This document shows, piece by piece, positions 51,634 to 59,862 of a DNA stretch of 59,862 bases. The notes beneath the pieces are model-generated. The model was not told where the DNA came from. It saw nothing but the letters and a program-made list of their open reading frames with translations, and did no database searches. Made by a program: the position numbers and the translations under genes. Source of the DNA: Alphaproteobacteria bacterium (GTDB lineage Bacteria > Pseudomonadota > Alphaproteobacteria > CAAGCB01 > CAG-977); NCBI GenBank assembly GCA_900768845.1, contig CAAGEK010000056.1, forward strand, positions 1-59,862, given 5' to 3'. How positions within the stretch are numbered: the first letter of the stretch is position 1; each line of letters starts with the position of its first letter.

Positions 51634-52077
51634 ATGGCGGAAATGGCTGATTATTGGAGTTGGATGATTGCGGCGGCGGTATTTTTCATTTTGGAAATAC
51701 TGACGCCGGGGATTTTTTTCATTTGGATCGGAATCGCCGCTTTTTTAACGGGGATGGTTGATTATGTCAGACCGGAAACCTCTCCTGAAATTTTAGGGAT
51801 GGTGTTTGCCGTTCTGGCCGTCATTTCCGCTTGTATCGGGCGCAAGGTCATGAAAAAGAAACAGGACGTGCCGACGACTCTGAACAACCGCGCCGAACAG
51901 TATGTCGGTCAGGTTTTTCAAGTTTTTGAAGGCGTCAAAGACGGCCGCGGAAAAATAAAAGTCGGCGATACTTTGTGGACGGCGGTGGCCTCAAACGACA
52001 TCCGTGCGAACACTCCCGTCAAAGTCGTCGGCGTTCGGGGAACGTCTTTGGAAATCGAGCCTGTTGATGAAGCTTGA
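51634..52077 (+). CDS. NfeD family membrane protein
   Basis: 147 aa. Two to three membrane helices (AAAVFFILEILTPGIFFIWIGIAAFLTG, LGMVFAVLAVISACIG) and a C-terminal OB-fold of the NfeD type (RGKIKVGDTLWTAVA, ANTPVKVVGVRGTSLEIEPV). This is the short NfeD form without the protease domain. It works with the preceding SPFH protein. Its end overlaps the next gene by 11 bp. Confidence 0.88.
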   Translation: MAEMADYWSWMIAAAVFFILEILTPGIFFIWIGIAAFLTGMVDYVRPETSPEILGMVFAVLAVISACIGRKVMKKKQDVPTTLNNRAEQYVGQVFQVFEGVKDGRGKIKVGDTLWTAVASNDIRANTPVKVVGVRGTSLEIEPVDEA

Positions 52078-53713
52078 AAAACTTGTCGCATTCACAAAGA
52101 CCAAAACAGGGATCGTCAGCCTTTTCGGGCTGATGATTTTTGTTTTCGTTTCGGCTCCCCTCATTGCCTGCGGAACCGACGTCAACGCTTGGCCCTACTG
52201 GTTTCACGACCATTTTTTCAATACCGTGCAAATGTCCCGCAACCTGTTGCAAAACGGGACGCCTTCTTTGGACGCGGCAACGCCGACAAACGATTTTTCC
52301 GTCTTGCACGGAGGGATGACAACTCTGTTGTCCCTGATTTTTTCCCCGCATTCCGCCGCTTTTTTCATCGCCTTTCTTTTGATGACCGCTTGCGCTCCGG
52401 TTGTGTCGATGATCCTGATGAACCGTCTGGTCGAAAAACTGGAATTGCACGCGCCTCCGACGGCGTTATTTTTCGCCAACGCCTTTTTCCTCGCTTTCTG
52501 CCTGAGGCTTGCCTCGACGGGTACGGATGCGGCTTGGGCGGTTCCCGTCGTGCTGGTATCCGCATCGGCTTATCTGAAAATGTTGGAAAAGCCCTCTTTC
52601 GCATCGGGTCTTTTATGCGGGCTTTCGGTGTGCCTGTGCGTGCTGACACGTTTCGACACTTTGGGGTTTGTCGCGTCGGGTGCTTTTATCTTTTATATGC
52701 AATTCAACGGCAAAATGCCCGTCACGCTAAAACAGGTTTTTCATTTCCTTCCGGGGCTGATTATCGGTTTGCTTCCCGCGGCGGGGTGGGAATTTTTCCT
52801 GTACAACCGTTTCGGAACGCCCGTTCCGATGACGCTGACGGCGTGGATGCAAGCTCAGAATATGGCTCCATGGAAAGTGTTCTCCGTTTTAATGGGAAGA
52901 CCCGCACGCCATTTCCTGTCTTCTCCTGCGGGAATAATCTTTTTAACCTTTCCTTTCATCGCCGTTATCGCGGCGGCATTCGATTCGATTCCGAAACAGG
53001 CGAGAATCCATACGCCGAAAGACACCGTCTTTTATTCTTTGATTTGGTTTCCCGTTTTACAAATCATGTTTTTTGCGTTCTTTACGCATTTGAACCTGCC
53101 GGAATACGCTTATTATCCTTTGGCCGTCGCTCTGCCCTTCGCATTGCTTTACGGAACCGGTCGCATCGACAACCGTATGAAATCCGATAAGGACAGAACG
53201 GAAATCAGAAAATATTGGACGGTAATCGGCGCAATGCTGTTGTGTTTAAGCCTGTTCAGCCTTCTTTCCCCGCGTTTTTCGATTTTAAGGCCTTATGCCC
53301 GTGCGGTATCAAAACTTGCCAAAGACAAAACCGGTGTTTACGCCATCGGCACAGGAGCGGGAACGGCGTCTTATGTCGCGAACATCCCTGTCGTGCGGAC
53401 GGACGGAATCGGATCGGACAAACAAATGGCCGGATTGATTTCCCAACAGGCCTCCCTTTCGGAAGCTTTCAAAAAGTACGGAGTTTCCTATTATATCATG
53501 CTGAATCCCGTTTCTTCCAAGGGATGTTATGCGGCCAGAGAACCTGTCGAAAACGATAAAGGCGGCGATAACAAGGGGATGTCGGATTGGCTGTGCGCGG
53601 AACCGGTTGCAACGGAACGGATTTCAAAAAGGGACACGGCGGCTTTGTTTGTTTTGGATCGAAACGGCAAAGCGGTTGATCCGGAAAATCAGAACCGTGC
53701 GGACAAAGAATGA
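52067..53713 (+). CDS. Polytopic membrane protein, ArnT/PMT-like glycosyltransferase fold
   Basis: 548 aa from ATG 52067, overlapping nfeD. About ten to eleven hydrophobic segments; the first periplasmic loop has WFHDHFFNTVQMSRNLLQNG, and LTRFDTLGFVASGAF resembles the Arg-Asp region of lipid-linked sugar transferases of the GT-39/GT-83 type. The C-terminal ~130 residues are periplasmic and soluble. I infer transfer of a sugar from a lipid carrier to an envelope target, but the call rests on general layout. The stop overlaps the next start as ATGA. Confidence 0.6.
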   Translation: MKLEKLVAFTKTKTGIVSLFGLMIFVFVSAPLIACGTDVNAWPYWFHDHFFNTVQMSRNLLQNGTPSLDAATPTNDFSVLHGGMTTLLSLIFSPHSAAFFIAFLLMTACAPVVSMILMNRLVEKLELHAPPTALFFANAFFLAFCLRLASTGTDAAWAVPVVLVSASAYLKMLEKPSFASGLLCGLSVCLCVLTRFDTLGFVASGAFIFYMQFNGKMPVTLKQVFHFLPGLIIGLLPAAGWEFFLYNRFGTPVPMTLTAWMQAQNMAPWKVFSVLMGRPARHFLSSPAGIIFLTFPFIAVIAAAFDSIPKQARIHTPKDTVFYSLIWFPVLQIMFFAFFTHLNLPEYAYYPLAVALPFALLYGTGRIDNRMKSDKDRTEIRKYWTVIGAMLLCLSLFSLLSPRFSILRPYARAVSKLAKDKTGVYAIGTGAGTASYVANIPVVRTDGIGSDKQMAGLISQQASLSEAFKKYGVSYYIMLNPVSSKGCYAAREPVENDKGGDNKGMSDWLCAEPVATERISKRDTAALFVLDRNGKAVDPENQNRADKE

Positions 53714-53943
53714 AAAGGCTGACACGGATGAAAAAAACGGCTTTTTTTATCATTGTTTCAGGATTGCTTTTGCTCGCCGTATTGTACGGAGCCGGTCGGG
53801 AAAAAGCCATAGGAACGAAAGAGCGGAACGCGACTGCGGAAACGGCGGCGTCGCCCGCTTGCACGGCGACGGAAGAATGCTTCGCCGGCGTCCGTTGCCC
53901 CGAAGGTATGGTTTGCCACGGTTCCTGTTGTTCTTATCCGTAA
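53710..53943 (+). CDS. Small exported Cys-rich protein
   Basis: 77 aa. An N-terminal hydrophobic helix (TAFFIIVSGLLLLAVLYGAG) works as signal or anchor. The mature part ends with CTATEECFAGVRCPEGMVCHGSCCSYP: six Cys in 25 residues, similar to the Cys modules of the protein at the window's left end. It is coupled by ATGA to the transferase gene and could be its substrate or partner. A second ATG six codons downstream is an alternative start. The function is unknown. Confidence 0.6.
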   Translation: MKRLTRMKKTAFFIIVSGLLLLAVLYGAGREKAIGTKERNATAETAASPACTATEECFAGVRCPEGMVCHGSCCSYP

Positions 53944-54139
53944 CGGCATTTCCCTTTTCCGGCAGACTCGCCGCCTTGCCGGACGATAAGAAACGTTGTC
54001 GTTATCAAAGCTCCGGTTATTCAAGTTCACAAACGGCAAAACGCGCTTGTCCTACAGGGATTCCGGCTGTTTAGCCGATTGAAAAAGCGCACGAAAGCCG
54101 TTGCATCCGTGCAATCGCGCCGGAGCGATGCCGGTATGT

Positions 54140-54179
54140 AAAACGTACAGCCCTTTTAACCGGAGGGCTGTACGTTTTT
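54140..54179. terminator. Bidirectional terminator between the Cys-rich gene and flgE
   Basis: A long perfect stem AAAACGTACAGCCCT/AGGGCTGTACGTTTT, 9-nt loop, with A- and T-runs on the two sides. The two transcripts converge here. The 196 bp before it (53944-54139) hold nothing recognisable. Confidence 0.9.
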
Positions 54180-54202
54180 ATTCAATCAGGAAAACAACAG
54201 GC

Positions 54203-55480
54203 TTATCCTAAAATGGAAATGGCTTCCTGAGTCATTTCGTTACTGGTCGAAAAAGTCTTCGTCACACCCGAATATGCGCGTTGGGTGATGATCATATTGG
54301 TGAATTCCTCTTCCAGCGTTACGTTCGAACCTTCCAGCTTGCCGCCTTCAATCTGGGTCATACGCTGGTTCGGCGTGCTTTCCAAATCGACAATGTCCAA
54401 ATCTCCGGCCAAAGCGTTATATGCGAACATATTGCCCGAAACGGCTTCCATCATATTGGGGACTTGAACCTGCGCCACTGCGACTTTGCAAATGTTCAAA
54501 ATCGAACCGTTGCCGTAATATGCTTTTAAAACGCCGTTGGAATCCCAAGAACGGCTGATCAGCTCTCCGAACGGTTTTCCGTCCTGCGACAGCACTTCAC
54601 CGTGCAAGTCAAGCGCGTACTGCGTCATATGGGAAATGTCGATTTCCACATTGCTTGAACCGCCGTTGTTCCACTGAATCTGCAAATTCACCGACGGATA
54701 CGGAGAAACCAACTGGGCGTTTTCATTAAAGCGCACTCGAACCGGTTGGGAAGAAACGGAAGCCCCTTCCACGTTAAAGCTCAAATCCCAAGCGTTGGCA
54801 TCGCCTTCGACAGGTTCCCACCGCATAACCATTGAATGGGAATTGTAATCGTTGTCAAAAACGGGATAGGACTGTCTTTGCGTCGTTGTCGCTTCGGCGG
54901 GGACGTTTCCTTTCAGGGTCATTTTCGTTGTCGCACGGCCGGGGAAATAGTCGGGGGGGGAAACATTTACCGGTTCCAACCCGGAAGAAAATTCCCCCGT
55001 CAAAGGATTGGCATTCCAACCCATCACATACATTCCCGACGAATTGATCAGATAATTCGGAGACGGTTTTTGCGTCGTAACGCCCGCGTTGTTCGTCGGT
55101 TGGTAATATTCTATTTCCGGAGCGCGATAGCCCGCCGGAGGAACGGCCGTCCCCGAGAAATCTCCCGCACGGGAATACAGCTGTTGCCCGCCTTTTTCCA
55201 CGACGAAAAAGCCCTTTCCGGAAATGGACAGGTCGTAAATGCTGTTTGTTGTCGAAGCGAATCCGGCGATGTCGACGAACCTCTGATCCACAGTCCCTGC
55301 GGAAAACAGGTGGTTGTCCGTCCCTTTATTGACGTACTGGGTCATCTGGGTTGCAAACAGGGTGCGCACTTTTTTATACCCGACGGTATTGACGTTTGCG
55401 ACGTTCGCGCTGATCTGATCCATTGCATGGCTTTGCGACAGCATTCCTTGCGTGCTTGTGACGAAAACTCCCAAAGTCAT
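54203..55480 (-). CDS. flgE: Flagellar hook protein FlgE
   Basis: 425 aa. FlgE builds the hook outside the cell. The N-terminus (GVFVTSTQGMLSQSHAMDQISANVANVNTVGYKK), the middle GKGFFVVEKGGQQLYSRAGDFS and the C-terminus (EGSNVTLEEEFTNMIITQRAYSGVTKTFSTSNEMTQEAISILG) are all typical rod/hook signatures. The AAAGGAG before the ATG is strong. The gene is alone, away from the flgB operon, behind its own -24/-12 promoter. Confidence 0.95.
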   Translation of the reverse strand: MTLGVFVTSTQGMLSQSHAMDQISANVANVNTVGYKKVRTLFATQMTQYVNKGTDNHLFSAGTVDQRFVDIAGFASTTNSIYDLSISGKGFFVVEKGGQQLYSRAGDFSGTAVPPAGYRAPEIEYYQPTNNAGVTTQKPSPNYLINSSGMYVMGWNANPLTGEFSSGLEPVNVSPPDYFPGRATTKMTLKGNVPAEATTTQRQSYPVFDNDYNSHSMVMRWEPVEGDANAWDLSFNVEGASVSSQPVRVRFNENAQLVSPYPSVNLQIQWNNGGSSNVEIDISHMTQYALDLHGEVLSQDGKPFGELISRSWDSNGVLKAYYGNGSILNICKVAVAQVQVPNMMEAVSGNMFAYNALAGDLDIVDLESTPNQRMTQIEGGKLEGSNVTLEEEFTNMIITQRAYSGVTKTFSTSNEMTQEAISILG

Positions 55481-55520
55481 AATATCGCTCCTTTGCAGAT
55501 ACGGTTATCCGGAAATGTAA

Positions 55521-55539
55521 ATGCAACATCCGTGCCAAA
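55521..55539 (-). promoter_or_regulatory. RpoN (sigma-54) promoter of flgE
   Basis: On the minus strand TTGGCACGGATGTTGCAT gives GG (55536-55535) and GC (55524-55523) with exactly 10 bases between, a near-perfect TGGCAC-N5-TTGC. It lies 43 bp before the flgE start. Confidence 0.85.
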
Positions 55540-55637
55540 AAAAAGCCAAAGAAATGCGTCCGAACTCATCATTTTGATGCATCCCGTAAAATTTAATGGT
55601 ATAAGTCAAAATGGTTGTTTCGGATTTTGAGAAAGAT

Positions 55638-56081
55638 ATGAACGGGAAAATCCTGATTATAAACGGTCCCAACCTGAATATGCTGGGAACCAGAGAACCG
55701 GAAATATACGGACGCGAAACGCTGGAGGACGTCAAGTCCGCTTGTGTCGCCAAAGGTGAATCTTTGGGCTTCGCCGTCGATTTCCGTCAAAGCAATCACG
55801 AAGGCGATCTGGTTTCGTGGATTCAGGAAGCCCGTCAATCCCACGCCGCGATTGTCATCAATCCCGCGGCTTATTCTCATACGTCCGTCGCGATTTTGGA
55901 TGCTTTGCTGGCGTGCGGTCTGCCGGTCATCGAAGTTCATCTGTCCAACATTTTCCGGCGGGAGGAATTCCGCCACCATTCCTTTGTTTCCCGCGCCGCC
56001 TCCGGTGTTGTTTGCGGATTGGGAAAACAGGGGTATTTATTGGCTTTGGAGGCTCTCGCCTCTCTTTTGGGTAAGGAATAA
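55638..56081 (+). CDS. aroQ: 3-dehydroquinate dehydratase, type II
   Basis: 147 aa from ATG 55638. It dehydrates 3-dehydroquinate in the shikimate pathway. Landmarks are LIINGPNLNMLGTREPEIYG (catalytic Tyr in its last residues), FRQSNHEGDLVSWI, INPAAYSHTSVAILDAL and EVHLSNIFRREEFRHHS. It heads the run aroQ-accB-accC-aat, an order common in alphaproteobacteria. An upstream in-frame ATG at 55611 lacks a ribosome site. Confidence 0.95.
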   Translation: MNGKILIINGPNLNMLGTREPEIYGRETLEDVKSACVAKGESLGFAVDFRQSNHEGDLVSWIQEARQSHAAIVINPAAYSHTSVAILDALLACGLPVIEVHLSNIFRREEFRHHSFVSRAASGVVCGLGKQGYLLALEALASLLGKE

Positions 56082-56086
56082 TCTCT

Positions 56087-56578
56087 ATGTCCACAGCAAA
56101 GACTTCTTATGAAACCGCTTTAGTCAAAGATTTGGCTAAGCTGATCAACGAACACGATTTGGCGGAAATCGAATACGATACGGACGGGTTGCGTGTGCGC
56201 CTGACCCGCACGGTTGCCGCTCCCGCAGCCGTCAGTGTTGCCGTTCCCGCGCCCGTCGCATCTCCGGCTCCGGTTGCGGCGGCTCCGGCACAGGCTTCCG
56301 CCGCTCCCGCGACACAGGCCGCGGACGACGATTATTCCAAACACCCCGGTGCGGTGAAATCCCCGATGGTCGGCGTCATTTACACGGCTCCCGAACCCGG
56401 CGCGGCCGCGTACGTCAATGTCGGCGATACGGTTTCCGCCGATCAGACGCTGTTCCTCATCGAAGCGATGAAAACATTCAATCCCGTCAAAGCTCCGAAA
56501 GCCGGAAAAGTCGTCAAAATTCTGGTTTCCGACCGCAACCCCGTCGAATATGACGAACCCCTGCTGATTTTGGAATGA
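56087..56578 (+). CDS. accB: Biotin carboxyl carrier protein of acetyl-CoA carboxylase
   Basis: 163 aa. An N-terminal helical region, an Ala/Pro-rich hinge (residues ~45-85) and the biotinyl domain with the EAMKTFNPVKAP motif, whose Lys carries biotin. It lies five bases after aroQ and three bases before accC. Confidence 0.96.
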   Translation: MSTAKTSYETALVKDLAKLINEHDLAEIEYDTDGLRVRLTRTVAAPAAVSVAVPAPVASPAPVAAAPAQASAAPATQAADDDYSKHPGAVKSPMVGVIYTAPEPGAAAYVNVGDTVSADQTLFLIEAMKTFNPVKAPKAGKVVKILVSDRNPVEYDEPLLILE

Positions 56579-56581
56579 TAT

Positions 56582-57937
56582 ATGTTTGAAAAAGTTCTGA
56601 TTGCAAACCGCGGGGAAATCGCCCTGCGCATTCACAGAGCCTGTCGCGAAATGGGCATCAAAACGGTCGCCGTTCATTCGACCGCCGACGCGGACGCCAT
56701 GCACGTCCGTATGGCCGACGAAGCCATCTGCATCGGTCCCGCCCCCGCAAAAGACTCTTACCTGAACAAAGCCGCCATCATCACCGCCGCTTTGATTTCC
56801 GGTGCGGACGCCATCCATCCGGGGTACGGCTTTTTGTCCGAAAACGCCGATTTCGCGGAAATGGTGCGTGAGCACGGATTGACCTTTATCGGCCCGACGC
56901 CTGAAATGATGCGGATGATGGGCGACAAAATCACCGCCAAAAAAGCCGCCATGGATGCCGGATTGCCCGTCGTCCCCGGTTCCGACGGCGGCGTGCCGAC
57001 CGTTGAAGAAGCTTTGGAAGCTTCGGAAAAAATGGGGTATCCCGTTTTAATCAAAGCCACGGCCGGCGGCGGCGGCAAGGGTATGAAAATCGCCCGCAAC
57101 GCCGAAGAGTTGCCCGAAGCGTACCGTTTGGCGCGAGCGGAAGCGAAAGCCGCATTTACGAATGACGAAGTGTATATCGAAAAATATCTGGAAAATCCGC
57201 GTCATGTGGAAATGCAGGTTTTGGCGGACAATTACGGAAACGTCGTTCATTTGGGCGAACGCGACTGTTCCATGCAACGGCGGAACCAAAAAGTTTTGGA
57301 AGAAACGCCCTGTCCCGCACTGAACGCCGAGCAGCGCAAAAAAATCGGAAACGTTGTCACGACGGCGATGAAAAATCTGGGATACAGCAATGTCGGAACA
57401 ATCGAATTCCTGTATGAAAACGGTGAATTTTACTTTATCGAAATGAACACGCGTTTACAGGTTGAACACCCGATTACCGAAATGGTGACAGGTATCGATT
57501 TGGTGCGTGAACAAATCCGTGTCGCCAGCGGAGCGCACTTGAATTACACGCAGGACGACGTCCATTTCAACGGCAGTGCGATCGAATGCCGCATCAATGC
57601 CGAAGATCCGTTCACTTTCGCGCCGTCCCCCGGTACGATCAAATGGTGGCATGCCCCCGGCGGATTGTGGGTGCGCGTCGATTCGGGAATGTATGCCGGA
57701 TACCGCATTCCTCCCCACTATGACAGCATGATCGCAAAACTGATTGTTTTCGGGAAAACCCGCAACGGCTGTTTGATGCGTTTGCATCGTGCGATTGACG
57801 AATTTGTCATTGAAGGAGTGAAAACGACTTTGCCTTTACACAAGGAAATCATTTCCAGCCCCGACTTTATCGACGGGAATTACAATATTCACTGGCTGGA
57901 AAAATTCTTGGAAAAATTCCAAGACAAAAAAGCCTGA
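56582..57937 (+). CDS. accC: Biotin carboxylase subunit of acetyl-CoA carboxylase
   Basis: 451 aa. It carboxylates biotin on AccB with ATP and bicarbonate, the first step of fatty acid synthesis. The ATP-grasp marks KATAGGGGKGMKIAR, ERDCSMQRRNQKVLEE and FIEMNTRLQVEHPITEMVTGIDLV are intact. Confidence 0.97.
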   Translation: MFEKVLIANRGEIALRIHRACREMGIKTVAVHSTADADAMHVRMADEAICIGPAPAKDSYLNKAAIITAALISGADAIHPGYGFLSENADFAEMVREHGLTFIGPTPEMMRMMGDKITAKKAAMDAGLPVVPGSDGGVPTVEEALEASEKMGYPVLIKATAGGGGKGMKIARNAEELPEAYRLARAEAKAAFTNDEVYIEKYLENPRHVEMQVLADNYGNVVHLGERDCSMQRRNQKVLEETPCPALNAEQRKKIGNVVTTAMKNLGYSNVGTIEFLYENGEFYFIEMNTRLQVEHPITEMVTGIDLVREQIRVASGAHLNYTQDDVHFNGSAIECRINAEDPFTFAPSPGTIKWWHAPGGLWVRVDSGMYAGYRIPPHYDSMIAKLIVFGKTRNGCLMRLHRAIDEFVIEGVKTTLPLHKEIISSPDFIDGNYNIHWLEKFLEKFQDKKA

Positions 57938-57942
57938 ACGAC

Positions 57943-58527
57943 ATGACGACGGGAACTTTATCCCCCGAATTGTTGTTGCAGGCGTATGCATCGGGATTTT
58001 TTCCGATGGCTAAAAGCCGTAAAGACGCCTCTGTTTTCTGGGTGGAACCGGAAAACAGGGGCGTTTTGCCGTTAGACAAGTTCCATATTTCCCGTTCCAT
58101 GCGGCGTTTTTTGCGCAAAGGCGTTTTTGAAATCACATTCGACCGTTCTTTCCGTGAAGTCATGGAATGTTGCGCGGACAGAGAAGAAACATGGATTAAC
58201 GATCAGATTTTAGAAGGCTATTGCAAGCTTCACGAACTGGGATTCGCGCACAGCGTCGAAACCCGCCTTGACGGAAAAACGGTCGGCGGATTGTACGGCG
58301 TATCGTTGGGCGGAGCTTTTTTCGGCGAAAGTATGTTTTCAAAAGAAACGAATGCTTCCAAAACAGCTTTATGCGCTTTGGTCGATCACTTGAAAACCAA
58401 GGGCTTCATTCTTTTGGACACACAGTTCATCACACCGCATCTGGCATCAATGGGAGCGGAGGAAATTCCCCGCAAAGATTATTTAGAACGATTAAAAAAA
58501 GCTATCCATCTAAAGGTTATATTTTGA
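57943..58527 (+). CDS. aat: Leucyl/phenylalanyl-tRNA-protein transferase
   Basis: 194 aa. It adds Leu or Phe to proteins with N-terminal Arg or Lys, marking them for ClpAP via the N-degron path. YASGFFPMAKSRKDASVFWVEPENRGVLPLDKFHISRSMRR, then GYCKLHELGFAHSVE and GGLYGVSLGGAFFGESMFS and LLDTQFITPHLASMGAEEIPR, are conserved. It is shorter than the E. coli protein, as is usual in alphaproteobacteria. Confidence 0.94.
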   Translation: MTTGTLSPELLLQAYASGFFPMAKSRKDASVFWVEPENRGVLPLDKFHISRSMRRFLRKGVFEITFDRSFREVMECCADREETWINDQILEGYCKLHELGFAHSVETRLDGKTVGGLYGVSLGGAFFGESMFSKETNASKTALCALVDHLKTKGFILLDTQFITPHLASMGAEEIPRKDYLERLKKAIHLKVIF

Positions 58528-58551
58528 TTATCCGGGAAAATATGATATATT
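58524..58551 (+). promoter_or_regulatory. Promoter of the ferritin gene
   Basis: TTGATT (58524-58529), 16-bp spacer, TATATT (58546-58551), overlapping the aat stop codon. It lies 29 bp before the ferritin start, so a short untranslated leader is expected. Confidence 0.55.
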
Positions 58552-58580
58552 CCATCCACTGAAAAATATGGAGGATTATT

Positions 58581-59078
58581 ATGCGTATATCTGAAAAACT
58601 CGTCAAAGCGTTGAATGAACAGATCAAGGCGGAATTCGATTCGGCCTATCTTTATCTGGGCATGGCAAACCACTTAGCGTCTAAAAATTTTTCGGGAATG
58701 GCACATTGGTTCCGTGTTCAGGCTCGTGAAGAACAGGCTCACGCCATGAAAATTCACGATTACCTGATTGAACGTGCGGAAACGCCCGTGCTGTTGCCGA
58801 TTGCCGCTCCCGAAACAAATTGGGGCAGTATCGCCGAAGTATTCGACAAGGCGTACAAACATGAATGTAAAGTTACGGAAATGATTTACGCCTTGGTTGA
58901 CACGGCGAAATCGGACAAGGATTATGCCAGCGAATCATTCCTGAAATGGTTTGTTGACGAACAGGTTGAAGAAGAAGCCCATTCTTTGGAATTGGCGGAA
59001 ACGTCGAAAGCGATCGGCGATTCTCTGGCGGGATTGATGGTATTCGATCAACGCCTCGGCGCACGGAAAGACGACTGA
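58581..59078 (+). CDS. ftn: Non-heme ferritin
   Basis: 165 aa. A 24-mer iron-storage protein. The ferroxidase residues lie in LNEQIKAEFDSAYLYLGMANHLASKNFSGMAHWFRVQAREEQAHAMKIHDYLIERAE and FVDEQVEEEAHSLELAE, the classic bacterial ferritin layout. GGAGG precedes the ATG. It is monocistronic with its own promoter and a terminator after it. Confidence 0.95.
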   Translation: MRISEKLVKALNEQIKAEFDSAYLYLGMANHLASKNFSGMAHWFRVQAREEQAHAMKIHDYLIERAETPVLLPIAAPETNWGSIAEVFDKAYKHECKVTEMIYALVDTAKSDKDYASESFLKWFVDEQVEEEAHSLELAETSKAIGDSLAGLMVFDQRLGARKDD

Positions 59079-59088
59079 TTTTCACATC

Positions 59089-59129
59089 AAACCGCCTCTG
59101 CCCCCGCTAACGGACAGAGGCGGTTTATT
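59089..59129. terminator. Bidirectional terminator after ferritin
   Basis: 12-bp perfect stem AAACCGCCTCTG/CAGAGGCGGTTT with a 14-nt loop. The T-run is short, but the stem separates the convergent ferritin and minus-strand genes. Confidence 0.75.
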
Positions 59130-59599
59130 CAATCTTCTTTTTGTTCATCGCGATATGAAACGATTTGGACGGAAACGCCTTTGCCTTCCTCTTCTTTGAT
59201 TGATCCCATCAGCTTTGCCATCAATTCGCACGCTTTTAATACCGTTGCGGATTGATATTCAACATTTCCCGTCGGTTGCCCAGATTTATCCAAAACAGGA
59301 ACCGGACGGCGTGAAATTTCTATAACTTCATGAACCGTTGATAACAGATATTTGACAACGGATTTCTCATCAATCTCCTTTCCGTTGCCGAATAAAACGT
59401 CACAACCGCCATACTCCTGCGAAGTGTTGGTTGTCTCCGTCTTTTCAATATGAACGGCTTCACATTTTTTAGTTTCCGAAATTCCCTTTGGTTCATCATG
59501 ACTTATTGCTTCTGATATTTTTTTCCTGCCGGTGCGTTTATTGCCGACCAAACGCAACTTTTTTCCTTTGCGTATCGCTTCCTCCAGTACGCTTTCCAT
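59129..59599 (-). CDS. Unrecognised protein, possibly phage-related
   Basis: 156 aa, not recognised. The start is clear: AAAGGAGGGGG stands four bases before ATG 59599, behind a good promoter. The N-terminus is Lys/Arg-rich (RKGKKLRLVGNKRTGRKKISEA), the middle is polar and low in structure, and the C-terminal half (VVKYLLSTVHEVIEISRRPVPVLDKSG, VEYQSATVLKACELMAKLMGSIKEEEGKGVSVQIVSY) is helical then beta. The segment ATVLKACELMAKLMG faintly recalls the C-terminus of phage terminase small subunits. Composition is AT-richer than the accB-ferritin region beside it, which may mean recent acquisition. Confidence 0.6.
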   Translation of the reverse strand: MESVLEEAIRKGKKLRLVGNKRTGRKKISEAISHDEPKGISETKKCEAVHIEKTETTNTSQEYGGCDVLFGNGKEIDEKSVVKYLLSTVHEVIEISRRPVPVLDKSGQPTGNVEYQSATVLKACELMAKLMGSIKEEEGKGVSVQIVSYRDEQKED

Positions 59600-59621
59600 A
59601 ACCCCCTCCTTTTTTTATTTC

Positions 59622-59649
59622 ATTATGTTATAATTTTAACAAAAGTCAA
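59622..59649 (-). promoter_or_regulatory. Promoter of the unrecognised gene
   Basis: On the minus strand TTGACT (59649-59644), 16-bp spacer, CATAAT (59627-59622), 23 bp before the start codon. Confidence 0.5.
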
Positions 59650-59862
59650 GAACTACTGCACAATTTCATAAAAATTGATTGAAATTAATGAAATCAAAGG
59701 CTTGATTACACAAGCTTTCCTCACTACGAAAAAGAGGCGAATGCTCCGCCTTGAGTGGAGGATAGGGGGAAAGTTTTCCGTCCTATGCCCTTATTGCCGC
59801 GTTTTCCGGTTGCTCTTTCTGCCGGAGCCATCAAAGCCTTTCCGCACCGCCGATGTAAAGGG
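59650..59862. other. Right window end, no gene seen
   Basis: AT-rich to about 59700, then small hairpins AAGGCTTG/CAAGCTTT-type near 59698-59721 and GAGGCG/CCGCCT near 59735-59754. No reading frame with a ribosome site is visible before the edge. Confidence 0.4.

Overview
The window reads as chromosomal DNA of an alphaproteobacterium. The reasons are the parvulin-like foldase divergent from secA, the order aroQ-accB-accC-aat, a CckA-type hybrid kinase, and flagellar operons behind RpoN (sigma-54) -24/-12 promoters. Cys-rich secreted proteins, a degenerate IS200-type element and a large mobilizable element would fit a host-associated (gut-type) member of the class, but that is inference; the genus cannot be read from the sequence.

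Layout. 1-6.7 kb: the 3' part of a Cys-rich surface protein, a periplasmic PPIase, secA, a block of three palindromic repeats, a small YjfB-like protein and a lipoprotein. 6.8-7.2 kb: an IS200/IS605 tnpA relic. 7.4-14.7 kb: tyrA-pheA-apt, a prepilin peptidase, a cNMP-binding/TPR protein, an RlmI-type methyltransferase and a YhhQ transporter. 15.23-32.44 kb: an integrated mobilizable element. 32.5-39.4 kb: N-formylglutamate amidohydrolase, lytic transglycosylase, RNase J, IscX-like protein, glucokinase, tRNA-Asp, a DUF5131 protein and an acetyltransferase. 39.5-42.2 kb: a 5'-truncated orphan hsdR and a gene-poor stretch with a G11 run. 42.2-50.1 kb: recA, then the minus-strand operon flgB-flgC-fliE-fliQ-fliR-flhB-cckA-cysQ. 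50.2-54 kb: DUF486, SPFH/NfeD pair, a membrane transferase and a small Cys-rich protein. 54.2-59.6 kb: flgE, aroQ-accB-accC-aat, ferritin and an unrecognised gene.

The integrated element is the centre of interest. It is bounded by a perfect 47-bp direct repeat of the 3' half of tRNA-Val(GAC). The intact tRNA lies at the right end, and a tyrosine integrase lies at the left. Both ends carry paired TGTTACCT motifs 11 bp apart, likely integrase arm sites. Mobilization functions are MobC, a His-rich relaxase and a candidate RP4-like oriT; no type IV secretion genes are present, so it should be an IME that needs a helper. Replication-type genes sit near the right end, one interrupted by an in-frame amber codon. 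The cargo is defence: an AlbA/Schlafen-type protein with a coding minisatellite, an AT-rich IetAS pair (AAA ATPase plus subtilisin-like protease), and a two-gene restriction-modification system (GIY-YIG-like/helicase protein with a methylase-like C-terminus, plus an Eco57I-like adenine methylase). Between the last two systems lies a near-consensus promoter followed at once by a strongly folded ~65-nt segment and a terminator, a candidate small RNA.
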